A stretch of DNA of 32,129 bases from Roseofilum reptotaenium CS-1145 (GCF_028330985.1 NZ_JAQMUE010000093.1:1-32129); one strand, 5' to 3'. Positions 1 to 8,353 are shown, numbered from the stretch's first letter. Notes: a model not told the origin generated them from the sequence alone. Made by a program: numbers and translations.

Positions 1-31
1 GCGATCGCTCTGATATTAAATGAGCGATCGC
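1..31. repeat. Perfect inverted repeat built on two HIP1 sites
   Basis: Two HIP1 octamers (GCGATCGC) lie in a perfect 10-bp inverted repeat, arms 1-10 and 22-31, separated by 11 bases. It could form a hairpin at the end of a gene lying left of the window, but no T-run follows and the arms extend only two bases beyond the HIP1 palindromes, so it may be a chance pairing of two common HIP1 sites. Confidence 0.4.
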
Positions 32-325
32 ACGGCTGGGAATCAGTTATTGCAAGAGTTCTGCAATAAACTCGAAGGTATTTCCAAGCTACTTATTGAT
101 AATTCTTCTGGATTAGTTGAGATTATCTAGTCCCAGAGATTAAGATAAGATTCTGATTAAATCTAAGTTGACAAAAAAACTCAGATCGTGTATTAGGTTC
201 TCTGTCTAGGTTGGCACTGAATCTTTACAAAAGTTAAAATAAAAATTAATTAGGAATTCCTCTCATTAGTTGTACAATGTCTTATAAATTAATTTTTAGT
301 AACTTTTCCTAAAGGAAACGACAGG
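32..325. other. Upstream region of the futA-like gene, no gene seen
   Basis: This AT-rich stretch carries no convincing coding sequence. It must hold the promoter of the iron-binding protein gene that follows, with -10-like hexamers TACAAT and TATAAA around 272-288, but no clean -35 partner and no clear Fur box (GATAATGATAATCATTATC-like) could be made out. An AAAGGA ribosome-binding site lies at 311-316. Confidence 0.4.
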
Positions 326-1393
326 ATGACCATGAGATTGAATCGACGACACTTTATTCTCGCAGCAGGAACAGGGATCGTAGCGGTTGCCGGTAAAAAG
401 TTAATCAGCACAGGGCCGGCGATCGCCCAACGAACCAGCTTAAACCTCTATTCCTCTCGTCACTACGACACCGATGATGAACTTTACGAGAGCTTTTCGC
501 GCGCGACGGGAGTTAAAGTGAACCTGATTGAAGGTAAGGCAGAACAACTCATCGAACGGGTTAAAAGTGAAGGGGCTAATACCAGAGCCGATGTTTTATT
601 AACCGTTGATGGGGGTAACCTGTGGCGAGCCAAACAAGATGGTATCCTACAGTCAGTGAACTCTTCGACCCTGAATCAGAAAATCCCCAATAATCTCAGA
701 GATCCCCAAGGCTATTGGTTTGCCTTCTCGAAGCGGGCCAGGGTGATTATGTATAATAAGAATAAGGTGAGTAAATCCCAACTCTCTACTTATGAGGATT
801 TAGCTGATTCAAAATGGAAAGGGAAAATTTTAATTAGAAGTTCGAGCAATATTTACAACCAATCCCTGGTCGGTTCCTTATTAGCAGCTCATAATGAAAA
901 TCAGATCCTCGCTTGGTCCAGAGGTATGGTTTCTAACTTTGCCCGATCGCCAGAAGGCAACGATACCGCCCAAATTAAAGCTTGTGCTGCGGGAGTTGGT
1001 GATATTGCGATCGCCAATAGTTACTATCTGGCTCGTTTAGGTAAATCGAGGGCACGGGAAGATCAACAAGTCTTTAATACGATAGGCCTCTTCTTCCCCA
1101 ACCAAACTGGGCCTAATGGTCGGGGTACTCATGTCAATATCAGTGGTGGTGGTGTTGTAAAACACGCCAAAAATCAACAAGCCGCGATCGAATTTTTAGA
1201 ACATCTCGCAGAGCGTCAAGCTCAACAGTTTTTCGCAGAAGGAAATAACGAGTATCCTGTGGTTGCTGGTGTTCCCCTTGATTCCGTACTGCAAGGGTTT
1301 GGTAGCTTTAAAGCCGATCCTCTCAACCCCGATGTCTTCGGTAAGAATAATGCAGAAGCCTTAAAATTAATGGATCGAGCTGGTTGGAAATAG
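326..1393 (+). CDS. futA: Fe(3+) ABC transporter substrate-binding protein, FutA-type, Tat-exported
   Basis: Periplasmic ferric-iron-binding protein of the FutA/FbpA family, which hands Fe(3+) to a FutB/FutC-type ABC importer. The N-terminus has a twin-arginine signal (NRRHFIL, residues 6-12, then a hydrophobic stretch and an AIA-Q cleavage-like site near 34). Mature sequence motifs match the family: NLYSSRHY (40-47) near the start and the paired tyrosines of NSYYLARLG (Y233, Y234), which with Y177 are good candidates for iron ligands, as in Synechocystis FutA proteins. The 355-aa length is normal. AAAGGA lies 10 bases before ATG 326; a second ATG at 332 is possible. No permease or ATPase gene is adjacent, which is usual for scattered fut genes in cyanobacteria. 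FutA1-like and FutA2-like roles cannot be told apart here. Confidence 0.88.
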   Translation: MTMRLNRRHFILAAGTGIVAVAGKKLISTGPAIAQRTSLNLYSSRHYDTDDELYESFSRATGVKVNLIEGKAEQLIERVKSEGANTRADVLLTVDGGNLWRAKQDGILQSVNSSTLNQKIPNNLRDPQGYWFAFSKRARVIMYNKNKVSKSQLSTYEDLADSKWKGKILIRSSSNIYNQSLVGSLLAAHNENQILAWSRGMVSNFARSPEGNDTAQIKACAAGVGDIAIANSYYLARLGKSRAREDQQVFNTIGLFFPNQTGPNGRGTHVNISGGGVVKHAKNQQAAIEFLEHLAERQAQQFFAEGNNEYPVVAGVPLDSVLQGFGSFKADPLNPDVFGKNNAEALKLMDRAGWK

Positions 1394-1462
1394 TGATATA
1401 GCTTGATCGCTTAGGTGCTAAGGCTTCAAGCTGTACTCGATAGAAAAGAGAATCGCGATAAG

Positions 1463-1501
1463 AATTAAGTAAGGTGCGTTCATAACGCACCTTACTTAAT
1501 T
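1463..1501. terminator. Perfect 18-bp hairpin between convergent genes, likely bidirectional terminator
   Basis: Arms 1463-1480 (AATTAAGTAAGGTGCGTT) and 1484-1501 are exact reverse complements around a 3-base loop (CAT). It lies between the stop of the futA-like gene and the stop of the convergent dikinase gene, which ends 6 bp to the right. A/T-rich stem ends give U-tract-like flanks on both strands. The GGTGCGTT/AACGCACC core resembles dispersed cyanobacterial palindromes, so it may be a repeat used as a terminator. Confidence 0.75.
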
Positions 1502-1506
1502 AATCT

Positions 1507-4089
1507 CTAAGAAGAAGGATGAATGCGCTCCACCCTTCCGGTACTGCCATCCATTTTCACCCAATCTCCATCCTTCAAAAAACGGGTAACTCCGGGAATC
1601 GAAACAATGGCAGGAATGCCCATTTCTCTGGCAACAATGGCAGAATGGGAGAGTAAACTACCCCGTTCGACTAACACTCCAGATGCAGCCGGGAATAACA
1701 TGATCCAACCGGGATCTGTACGTTCGGCAACCAGAATTCTACCGGGTTCTAGGATGGCATTTTCTGGATTCGTGATTACCGTGACTTGCGCTTCGACAAT
1801 GCCAGGACAACAGCCTAAGCCTTGTAGGGTAGAGTCGGAGTTATCGGAGGGTGGAACAGAAGCGCGGTTTTCCTGGAAACGGTTGCCTTGATAGACAATG
1901 CCACGAGTTTCAAAGCGATCGCCAATGTCAGAATTCTGCTGATATTCTGCAAACTCTGACTTCCTCAATTTTATCAAACCTGGCAAATTTGTACAAGTAT
2001 TCGTCCCTTCCACAAATCCTAAAATCTCGTTGACCTCCAGATAAAAGATATCGCGATAATCCTGGAGAAGATCGAGAGCAATGAACCGCTTACCCAGTTC
2101 GACAAAAATGCGGCGCACATGGCCAAATAAGCGAGTTCGTTCAAAGCGGAGATTTTCGCGATCGCGCACACGCTCCCTGGCATTATACAACACCCAATCA
2201 AACAGCCAGCGTTTTACGCCAAAGTGTCCCAAAGTTTGACTAACTTTCGCCTCTGCTGCTTGGCGTAAGTCCCCCGAAACCGAAGCCGAATCTTGGAATT
2301 GCCCGGATTTTGCCAGTTGACCCACCGAGCGCAAAAGGGGTAGAGGATTATCGAATAGGGTGGGACTTTCCAGTTTCAGCTCTCCCAAACAGCGATCGCC
2401 AAATTTGTGCAAATACGCTTCATAGTTTTGCTCTACCTCTGAGGTATTTTTCAAATGGGACAAGATCTCACCCAATTCCCCCTCACAGAAAACTTGAGTC
2501 AGTTCCTCATCTTTAGCCACTAAACGCGCTAATTCTTTCACCCGTATTGCTGGTTCTGCGCTAATCATGCCCCCTTCACCGCTAATTAAATCATTTTGCA
2601 ATGTCCCCGTACTCTCGTTGCACCAAGATTGAGCCAAATTTTGCAAAATGCCATAGAAAATCATTGCAAAAAAGTCATTAATCAAGGGTGCATCCCAACT
2701 GCGTAATAACTGCCGTTCTAAATCCCGGTAATGAGCCACTAATTCATCGGCACGTAAATCCTGGAGTTCCAATCCCTTAAATTTCTGCCCTAACCCTTGT
2801 GCCAATCGCTGATAGAATCGCTGGATCTTAGACTGTAATAAGATAAAGTTGAGCCCTAATCCGGCAACTGTTTGCAATAAGCGCAGGCTATCCATGATCT
2901 GTACCGAGAGCGCTGTTTTTTGACTCGCTTGAATGCCAATCGACTCTAAAATTTCATCTGAAATGGGTTCTTTTACCCCCATCATCTGCTCCATGAATCG
3001 GCGATTGACTTGAAACCCAGGCAACAGAGATAAAACCTTGTACCAACTCAGGAGATTATAGTAAACGCGCCCTTGCACCAATCCAATCATGCGATTAAAA
3101 GTTTGGGAATTATTTTCCACAACTGTTTTATCCACACTCATTAACAGACAAAATTGCCGGTACACTTCCTCATAAGCGCGACGAGCAAAGGAAAAGGTTA
3201 AGGGGGTGGTAACTCCGCTATAGCTTTCGGAGATATTGCTATTGTCCCAAAGATTCAATTGACCATCGGGATCGGGGAGTTTAGCTAATCCGGTAATGGG
3301 TCGCGCTTGCAGTAAATAGACTCGATTATTTTCCACCGCCCATTCTATATCCTGGGGACGACCAAAATGCGCTCCGACTTGATGGACTAAGTCAGTAATT
3401 TGCTCGATCATTTCTACATCTAACAAGGGATGCTCTTCAGGAGCCGAAATGACGGTTGTTTGGCGATTGATGCGATAGGTTTGCCCATCGACTTCCCCCG
3501 AAACCAAAGCATCCCCAACTCCTGAAACCGCGCTAATCACCGTAAGCCCTCGTTGACCCGTGACGGGATCGGCTCCAAAGGCGACTCCGGCAACCTCGGC
3601 ATTCACCATGCGCTGAACGAGGACGGCTGGGGGTTTGGGGTTACCCAGGTGATGTTGCTGGCGGTAGGCTAAGAGGCGATCGCTAAATCCAGAGCGCCAA
3701 ACCTCCACTACCCGGTCAGCTACCTCCTCCACAGGCACAAATAGGAAGCTCTCCAATTGTCCCGCAAAGGAATAGTCTGCTCCATCTTCATCGACAGCAG
3801 AAGAGCGCACAGCTACCAGTTCTCGATTGGGGGATAAGATTTTTAGGGCTTGTTCTAATTCTGCTTTTACCTTACAATTTAAATGCAATACTGCAATACT
3901 TTCAGAAATAGTACCTTTTGCCAAATCTTCCTGTTGTTCCTCAGTTAAACACTCGTAAAATACACTTGGTGACACTACAAACCACTCAGGAATCGGCAAA
4001 TTGAGAGCTTGCAATTGGGCTAGGGCAGCGCCTTTCCCCCCTAATTCTTGAGAATGGATCGTGTTTTGAGCAGTAAGAATATAAGTCAT
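1507..4089 (-). CDS. PEP-synthase-like / rifampicin-phosphotransferase-like dikinase
   Basis: Pyrophosphate-dikinase-type phosphotransferase of 860 aa. The N-terminal ATP-grasp domain (about 1-275) shows GGKGAALAQL near residue 18 and AVRSSAVDEDGADYSFAGQ near residue 93, both classic for PEP synthase/PPDK. The C-terminal swivelling phosphohistidine domain (about 770-855) carries SHSAIVAREMGIP with the catalytic His at 815. Between them is a long mostly helical segment (about 280-765), and no C-terminal PEP/pyruvate TIM barrel follows. This order and length fit rifampicin phosphotransferase-like proteins (ATP + substrate > phospho-substrate + AMP + Pi) rather than true PpsA, which ends in the PEP-binding barrel. 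The real substrate is unknown and drug inactivation is not shown. No strong ribosome-binding site precedes the ATG. The gene stands alone. Confidence 0.8.
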   Translation of the reverse strand: MTYILTAQNTIHSQELGGKGAALAQLQALNLPIPEWFVVSPSVFYECLTEEQQEDLAKGTISESIAVLHLNCKVKAELEQALKILSPNRELVAVRSSAVDEDGADYSFAGQLESFLFVPVEEVADRVVEVWRSGFSDRLLAYRQQHHLGNPKPPAVLVQRMVNAEVAGVAFGADPVTGQRGLTVISAVSGVGDALVSGEVDGQTYRINRQTTVISAPEEHPLLDVEMIEQITDLVHQVGAHFGRPQDIEWAVENNRVYLLQARPITGLAKLPDPDGQLNLWDNSNISESYSGVTTPLTFSFARRAYEEVYRQFCLLMSVDKTVVENNSQTFNRMIGLVQGRVYYNLLSWYKVLSLLPGFQVNRRFMEQMMGVKEPISDEILESIGIQASQKTALSVQIMDSLRLLQTVAGLGLNFILLQSKIQRFYQRLAQGLGQKFKGLELQDLRADELVAHYRDLERQLLRSWDAPLINDFFAMIFYGILQNLAQSWCNESTGTLQNDLISGEGGMISAEPAIRVKELARLVAKDEELTQVFCEGELGEILSHLKNTSEVEQNYEAYLHKFGDRCLGELKLESPTLFDNPLPLLRSVGQLAKSGQFQDSASVSGDLRQAAEAKVSQTLGHFGVKRWLFDWVLYNARERVRDRENLRFERTRLFGHVRRIFVELGKRFIALDLLQDYRDIFYLEVNEILGFVEGTNTCTNLPGLIKLRKSEFAEYQQNSDIGDRFETRGIVYQGNRFQENRASVPPSDNSDSTLQGLGCCPGIVEAQVTVITNPENAILEPGRILVAERTDPGWIMLFPAASGVLVERGSLLSHSAIVAREMGIPAIVSIPGVTRFLKDGDWVKMDGSTGRVERIHPSS

Positions 4090-4553
4090 AGGATTTGAGG
4101 AAATAGGGAATCAAAATTAACGATTACCAATGCAATCGCATGATTGAAAAGCTGGTATATAGCTGCAAATAATAGGAATTAATTGAGATGTCTATTGGTG
4201 AACAATTCATGAAAAATTCTAGTCCTCTCAATTCTCAAATCCATTCAATACATTTTCCCAAGCTTCTAACTCAAAAATAGTTTCAGTTTTCCTCTATCCT
4301 ATCTGGGAATTTCCGGTTCAGCAAGCCAGTAACTAAAGTGCGTGCTTGAGTAATCTGACCTTCTTCACTGCCTTCTTCTAGCACTTTTTCGGTGGTATTT
4401 TGTTGAAAAGATCAACTGAAAGCTGGCGATCGTATAACCATAACCCCAAGTTAGAGGGCTAATTGCCCAAAAATCGCTGAATTTTTTCGCCATCTTAAAT
4501 ACTCAAAGCCAACCGTAGTCTTAGATTCAAGCCTTTTGTCACCCCCTGAACTT
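4090..4553. other. Gene-free region containing a decayed DUF4351-type remnant
   Basis: There is no intact gene here. The left part (4090-4200) is the AT-rich upstream region of the dikinase gene. The central part carries the frameshifted remnant listed separately. The right part, next to the glycosyltransferase stop, shows only short broken reading frames. Confidence 0.5.
4228..4411 (-). pseudogene. Remnant of an Rpn/DUF4351-family protein C-terminus
   Basis: Reading the minus strand from 4411 gives a frame with TEKVLEEGSEEGQITQART followed by LVTGLLNRKFPDR and a stop. A shifted frame then gives TIFELEAWENVLNGFEN and a stop at 4228. These pieces resemble the end of cyanobacterial Rpn/PD-(D/E)XK transposase-like proteins with a DUF4351 tail, where a charged helix with repeated EG is followed by LLxRKF and an L-E-L-E-x-W helix. 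The upstream nuclease portion is missing and stops interrupt the frame, so this is read as a decayed fragment. The identification rests on short motifs only. Confidence 0.45.
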
Positions 4554-5627
4554 CTAAAGATAGGCTTTCAACACTTCACAAGTAGCCTGTCCAGTACGAG
4601 ACCAGCTAAATTGTGCTGCTCTTTTGAGACTCGCTTGACTCAGATCTTCTCGTGCTTGAGAATCGTGAATTAGGGTTTCCATGGCAGCAGTCATTTCTGG
4701 CACCTGATAGGGATCGACTAAAATTGCCGCATCTGCCGTAATTTCAGGAAGGGATGAGCAGTTAGAGGTAATGACTGGAATTCCACAAGCCATGGCTTCG
4801 AGGACGGGTAAACCAAAGCCTTCCCAGAGACTGGGAAAAATGAGGGCGATCGCCTGATTCATCAGTATAGGAAGTTGTTCTGATGACACATAGTCAAGGA
4901 ATTTCACGTGCTTCGTTACTCCGAGTTCGTTTATTTGAGCGATTAAACTGGGGGTGTAGCGGCGATCGCTTGGTCCCACTAACCACAACTCGTATTCTTG
5001 ATCGTGGGGTAGCTTTGCAAATGCCTCAATCACCCGATGCAGATTTTTATAATTCGCATGACGACCAACATAGAGAAAATAATTAGAAAGAGGTAAATTT
5101 AAGGGCTGAAACTGATCGCGATCGTAACCGAGTAAAATAGGAGTGATGCGAGCGGCTTTGATGGCAAAGTAATCCACAATATCATTGGCCGTTGCCTGGG
5201 AATTACAGATAATATGAGTCGCTTGATTGAGAACTTGTGGTAGATAATACTGGCAATATAGAGTAAGGGGCGATCGCCTTTCCGGAAACCGCAAGGGAAT
5301 CAGATCGTGAACCATGACCACAAAGCGACACCCCTGATATAACGGCGCTTCGGGTAGAGGAGAAAAGAGTAAATTCCCTTGCAACTGGCGATAAAGTTTA
5401 GGTAACCTAAATTGAGTCCAGAATAACCGTTTAAGATGACCTTTAGCTCCCTGTTCTGGCGTTTGTCCTCCTGGAATTGGATAATGGGAATAGCCCTCTA
5501 ACTTCCGGGCACTTAACAGGGTTGGATTCAACTCTCTCAGATAGGGTAAAATATTCAGAGTATAGGTGCTAATTCCCGTCGGTTTGTTCATTAGCACAGC
5601 TAAGTTAATTAAAAGACGATCGATCAT
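4554..5627 (-). CDS. GT4-family glycosyltransferase (group 1)
   Basis: Retaining GT-B glycosyltransferase of 357 aa that would transfer a sugar from a nucleotide-sugar donor to a lipid or polysaccharide acceptor at the cytoplasmic membrane face. The C-terminal donor-binding half shows FPSLWEGFGLPVLEAMACG with the family EX7E motif, followed by IPVITSNCSSLPEI. The N-terminal half has VMVHDLIPLRFPERRSPLT, typical of mannosyl- and rhamnosyl-transferase-like GT4 enzymes. YFLYVGRHANYKNL marks the start of the second Rossmann domain. Substrate and acceptor cannot be told. It is not part of an obvious polysaccharide cluster, though a GT2 enzyme lies 2 kb away on the same strand. Confidence 0.88.
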   Translation of the reverse strand: MIDRLLINLAVLMNKPTGISTYTLNILPYLRELNPTLLSARKLEGYSHYPIPGGQTPEQGAKGHLKRLFWTQFRLPKLYRQLQGNLLFSPLPEAPLYQGCRFVVMVHDLIPLRFPERRSPLTLYCQYYLPQVLNQATHIICNSQATANDIVDYFAIKAARITPILLGYDRDQFQPLNLPLSNYFLYVGRHANYKNLHRVIEAFAKLPHDQEYELWLVGPSDRRYTPSLIAQINELGVTKHVKFLDYVSSEQLPILMNQAIALIFPSLWEGFGLPVLEAMACGIPVITSNCSSLPEITADAAILVDPYQVPEMTAAMETLIHDSQAREDLSQASLKRAAQFSWSRTGQATCEVLKAYL

Positions 5628-5638
5628 TAGAAAAACTG

Positions 5639-5667
5639 ACTATAAATATAGTGAAATCATACAACAA
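5639..5667 (-). promoter_or_regulatory. Candidate promoter of the GT4 gene
   Basis: On the minus strand TTGTTG (5667-5662) and TATAGT (5644-5639) are separated by 17 bp, a good sigma-70-like pair. The -10 box lies only 11 bases before the ATG, which would give a very short leader, and no Shine-Dalgarno sequence is visible. It is plausible but unproven. Confidence 0.3.
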
Positions 5668-5732
5668 ATAATACAGGTAAATCAAAGTCAATCATTATGC
5701 CTGAATTTCAACACCAGCCAATACTTCATAGG

Positions 5733-5985
5733 ATGAATAATATAGTTCTGGTCGATGGAGATATGTTTTTTTCCAAAATGCAAACCCTTACCATTCCAAG
5801 AGGGAATTAAATCGCTAGCACTACCTGCATTGGGTTGTGGATTAGGAAAACTTCAATGGTCACAGGTTGGCCCTTTGATGTGCCGTTATTTATCCGATAT
5901 TGGCATTCAAGTGGTGATTTATTTACCTCGCGAACAGAAAATTGATCCGAAATTCTTAACTCCTGACTTTTTACTTAATCATTAA
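5733..5985 (+). pseudogene. Macro-domain (DarG-type) pseudogene with internal deletion and frameshift
   Basis: From ATG 5733 one frame reads MNNIVLVDGDMFFSKMQTL and stops at 5808. A second frame, open to 5985, reads FQEGIKSLALPALGCGLG, then LQWSQVGPLMCRYLSD and VVIYLPREQKIDPKFLTPDF. The first piece looks like the start and the second like the last third of a macro domain protein related to the DNA ADP-ribosyl glycohydrolase DarG, in which ALPALGCGLGGL precedes the final helix and strand. The middle, including the NTVNC-type ligand loop, is gone and the two ends are out of frame. The 76-aa open frame on its own is therefore not a working macro domain. No DarT-like toxin gene is nearby. Confidence 0.6.
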
Positions 5986-6069
5986 ATTATAATAAATATC
6001 AGATAAGGTAAAATGTTCTGGGAGGCTAAATTAAATTAAAAGACAATCATTTATATAGGACTATATCTC

Positions 6070-7044
6070 ATGGATATTCTCATTGTTCACGCTCATCATG
6101 AACCTCAAAGCTTTTCCTCTGCACTGTACCGACAGGCAGAAACCACTCTCAAGGCATTGGGCCATACGGTAGAAACTTCTGATTTGTATCAAATGGGATT
6201 CGATCCTGTCTCCGATCGCCGCAATTTTACCTCAGTCCACGACCCAGAGTATCTCAAGCAGCAGCTCGAAGAGCGACATGCGAGCGAAGTGAATGGCTTT
6301 GCCTCCGATATTGAGGCAGAAATGCAGAAACTAGAACGTTGCGATGCACTGATTTTTAACTTTCCCCTCTGGTGGTTTGGAATGCCTGCGATCCTTAAAG
6401 GTTGGTGCGATCGCGTTTTAGCTATGGGGCGAATTTATGGCGGGCCGAAACTATACGAAAATGGTGTAGGTCAATCTACTAAACGGGGTTTAGCGATCGT
6501 GACTACTGGGGGTGGCCAGACCGCTTATGATGGTTGGGGATTAAATCCAGGAATGGATATCGTTCTGGCTCCTATCCAGCATGGTATTTTCTGGTTTAAT
6601 GGCTTTTTGCCTCTCGAACCCTTCATCGTTTGGTCTCCAGTCCGCATCAGTCAAGAAGAGCGAGTGGCTTACTTGGAACAGCTTGATGAGAAACTCCAAT
6701 CCTTGTTTGACGAACAACCTCTACAGTTAGCGAAAATGGAAGATTTTCCCAACTGGGGACATGATACCCAAAAACGCTTTATGGTAGTCGGAAGTCGCAA
6801 ACGGGAAATAGATGAGAAATATATGACGTTGGTTTCTGCGGAACTGGAGATGGTTGCCCGGTGGCGCAAGGAAGGCAAGATACTTAATTTTACAATTGCT
6901 AACCCGAAATCTCCCAATTGGCGAGGGTTTGTGACCATGCGAGGGCGCGATCGCCAGGAAATCGAAACTCTTTTAAGCCAATTGCCTCTGATTGACTATC
7001 TGACCTTTGAAATTACTGAACTCATGTATTTACCTGGATTCTGA
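6070..7044 (+). CDS. NAD(P)H:quinone oxidoreductase-like flavoprotein fused to a muconolactone-isomerase-like domain
   Basis: Residues 1-215 form a flavodoxin-like NAD(P)H dehydrogenase (quinone) of the NQO1/MdaB type, expected to use FAD or FMN for two-electron quinone reduction. Visible motifs are MDILIVHAHHEPQSFSSAL at the start, NFPLWWFGMPAILKGWCDR (97-115) and GIFWFNGFLPLEPFIVW (172-188). Residues from about 235 to 324 (RFMVVGSRK ... ELEMVARWRKEGKI ... DYLTFEITELMYLP) resemble the small ferredoxin-like muconolactone delta-isomerase/YciI fold. Plain members of the quinone reductase family are about 190-270 aa, so the tail is an added domain. Its stop codon overlaps the next start (TGATG), so the two genes are translationally coupled. 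The substrate is unknown. Confidence 0.8.
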   Translation: MDILIVHAHHEPQSFSSALYRQAETTLKALGHTVETSDLYQMGFDPVSDRRNFTSVHDPEYLKQQLEERHASEVNGFASDIEAEMQKLERCDALIFNFPLWWFGMPAILKGWCDRVLAMGRIYGGPKLYENGVGQSTKRGLAIVTTGGGQTAYDGWGLNPGMDIVLAPIQHGIFWFNGFLPLEPFIVWSPVRISQEERVAYLEQLDEKLQSLFDEQPLQLAKMEDFPNWGHDTQKRFMVVGSRKREIDEKYMTLVSAELEMVARWRKEGKILNFTIANPKSPNWRGFVTMRGRDRQEIETLLSQLPLIDYLTFEITELMYLPGF

Positions 7045-7493
7045 TGTCTTTCTTATACAAGCATACTCAAATTGGGACAATTATTCTTGTTCTCTTGGCG
7101 GCTCTTTTGCCCCTGGTGTTTTTCTATCTCTCTAAAGGCTTTTTAGGGGTGGGAGCGAGTGTTTTGATCGGGATTTTAGTACTTACCATTTTGTTGAGTA
7201 CATTAACCGTGACCATTACCGCAGAACGGATCAAATGTTCGTTTGGAGTGGGTTTAATTCATAAAAGCTTCCCCTTGTCCAGTATCACGAATACAGTGAT
7301 TGTCAAAAACCCTTGGTATTATGGATGGGGAATTCGCCTGACTCCTAGGGGATGGATGTTTAATATATCGGGGTTAGATGCGGTGGAAATTGAGTTGAAT
7401 TCTCAGTCCTATTTTCGCATTGGCACGGATGAACCACAAGCTTTAAAATCAGCGATTGATGAAGCCATTGAAGTTCATCGTCAACTCGGATGA
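7044..7493 (+). CDS. Small membrane protein with PH-like C-terminal domain
   Basis: 149-aa protein with two adjacent membrane segments (about 10-31 and 35-56) followed by a soluble part rich in beta strands (VTITAERIKCSFGVGL, PLSSITNTVIVKN, WGIRLTPRGWMFNISG, VEIELNSQSYFRIGT) and a final helix (PQALKSAIDEAIEVH). This is the usual look of bacterial PH-like (bPH2/YdbS-type) proteins, whose exact role is unknown. The ATG overlaps the stop of the upstream quinone-reductase fusion (TGATG), so the pair is probably one operon. Its last 13 bp overlap the end of the convergent glycosyltransferase gene. Confidence 0.7.
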   Translation: MSFLYKHTQIGTIILVLLAALLPLVFFYLSKGFLGVGASVLIGILVLTILLSTLTVTITAERIKCSFGVGLIHKSFPLSSITNTVIVKNPWYYGWGIRLTPRGWMFNISGLDAVEIELNSQSYFRIGTDEPQALKSAIDEAIEVHRQLG

Positions 7494-8353
7494 GAAACTC
7501 TGGATTGCAAAAATTGCTGTAAGCCTTGCCAACGTCCTTGGTAGTTATCGGGATTTTGCTTAATCCAATTGAGGATAATTTTTAGGCTCAGATAACCCAA
7601 GTTTAAGAGCAAGGCTAGAGGGGTTCCATGTTGCTGTAAGAAATAGAGTTTGCTAAAGGTGGCGTGATGAAGTTTCGCTTTAAGGTTGCGATCGCTAGTT
7701 GCAGACACTTGATGGGTGACTAAGATCGTCTGAGTGACGGCAATAAAATATCCTTGTTTGAAATAGCGCTCGCATAGATCGTTGTCTTCATAGTAGAGAA
7801 AATAATGGGTATCGAATTGGGGACAAGATTCAAATTGGGCTAAATTGAGAATCAGGCTACATCCGGATACCCAGCGAGAGGGAATAATTTTAGCAGGCGG
7901 GTTTTCTAAGGAGGCAATGGGACGTTGATGGGGGAGCGATCCGAGCCATCGATTAAATTGTCCTTGGGTAAACCAGGAATTTCCTTGGCTGTCTTGAATT
8001 TGAGTCCCTAAAATGGCTAAGTGAGGATGTTCTGCAAAGCAGGTGTGAATGTAGGGAATGGCAGCATCAACTAAGGTAGTATCCGGATTGATTAACCAAA
8101 CAATGCTGTGAGGATCGCGCTCATAAATCCAGTTTAATCCTAAATTACAACCCCCTCCAAAGCCTAAGTTTTCAGGTGCACTCAGCAGGGTTAAGTTGGG
8201 ATAGATTGGGGTTAGGGGTTGAAGAGTTAGATCGTCTGGAGAATTATTGACGATCAGGATATGCAGGTTCGCTAAATCTGGTGCTGGAATGGACTTAAGG
8301 AGTAATTGAATTAAGTCTGTAGAGTAATAATTAATGATTAACAGGTATAGCAT
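7481..8353 (-). CDS. GT2-family glycosyltransferase (rhamnosyltransferase-like)
   Basis: Inverting GT-A glycosyltransferase of 290 aa, similar in layout to WbbL-like rhamnosyltransferases that extend cell-surface polysaccharides. Motifs include the start LLIINYYSTDLIQLLLKSI, then HILIVNNSPDD, ENLGFGGGCNLGLNWI and VWLINPDTTL, which holds the metal-binding DxD-like NPDT element. FLYYEDNDLCERYFKQGY follows, a typical catalytic ED motif. The C-terminus has a hydrophobic stretch that may touch the membrane. The start follows the panB stop by 107 bp on the same strand, so co-transcription is possible but not obvious. The stop end overlaps the convergent PH-like gene. Confidence 0.85.
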   Translation of the reverse strand: MLYLLIINYYSTDLIQLLLKSIPAPDLANLHILIVNNSPDDLTLQPLTPIYPNLTLLSAPENLGFGGGCNLGLNWIYERDPHSIVWLINPDTTLVDAAIPYIHTCFAEHPHLAILGTQIQDSQGNSWFTQGQFNRWLGSLPHQRPIASLENPPAKIIPSRWVSGCSLILNLAQFESCPQFDTHYFLYYEDNDLCERYFKQGYFIAVTQTILVTHQVSATSDRNLKAKLHHATFSKLYFLQQHGTPLALLLNLGYLSLKIILNWIKQNPDNYQGRWQGLQQFLQSRVSHPS

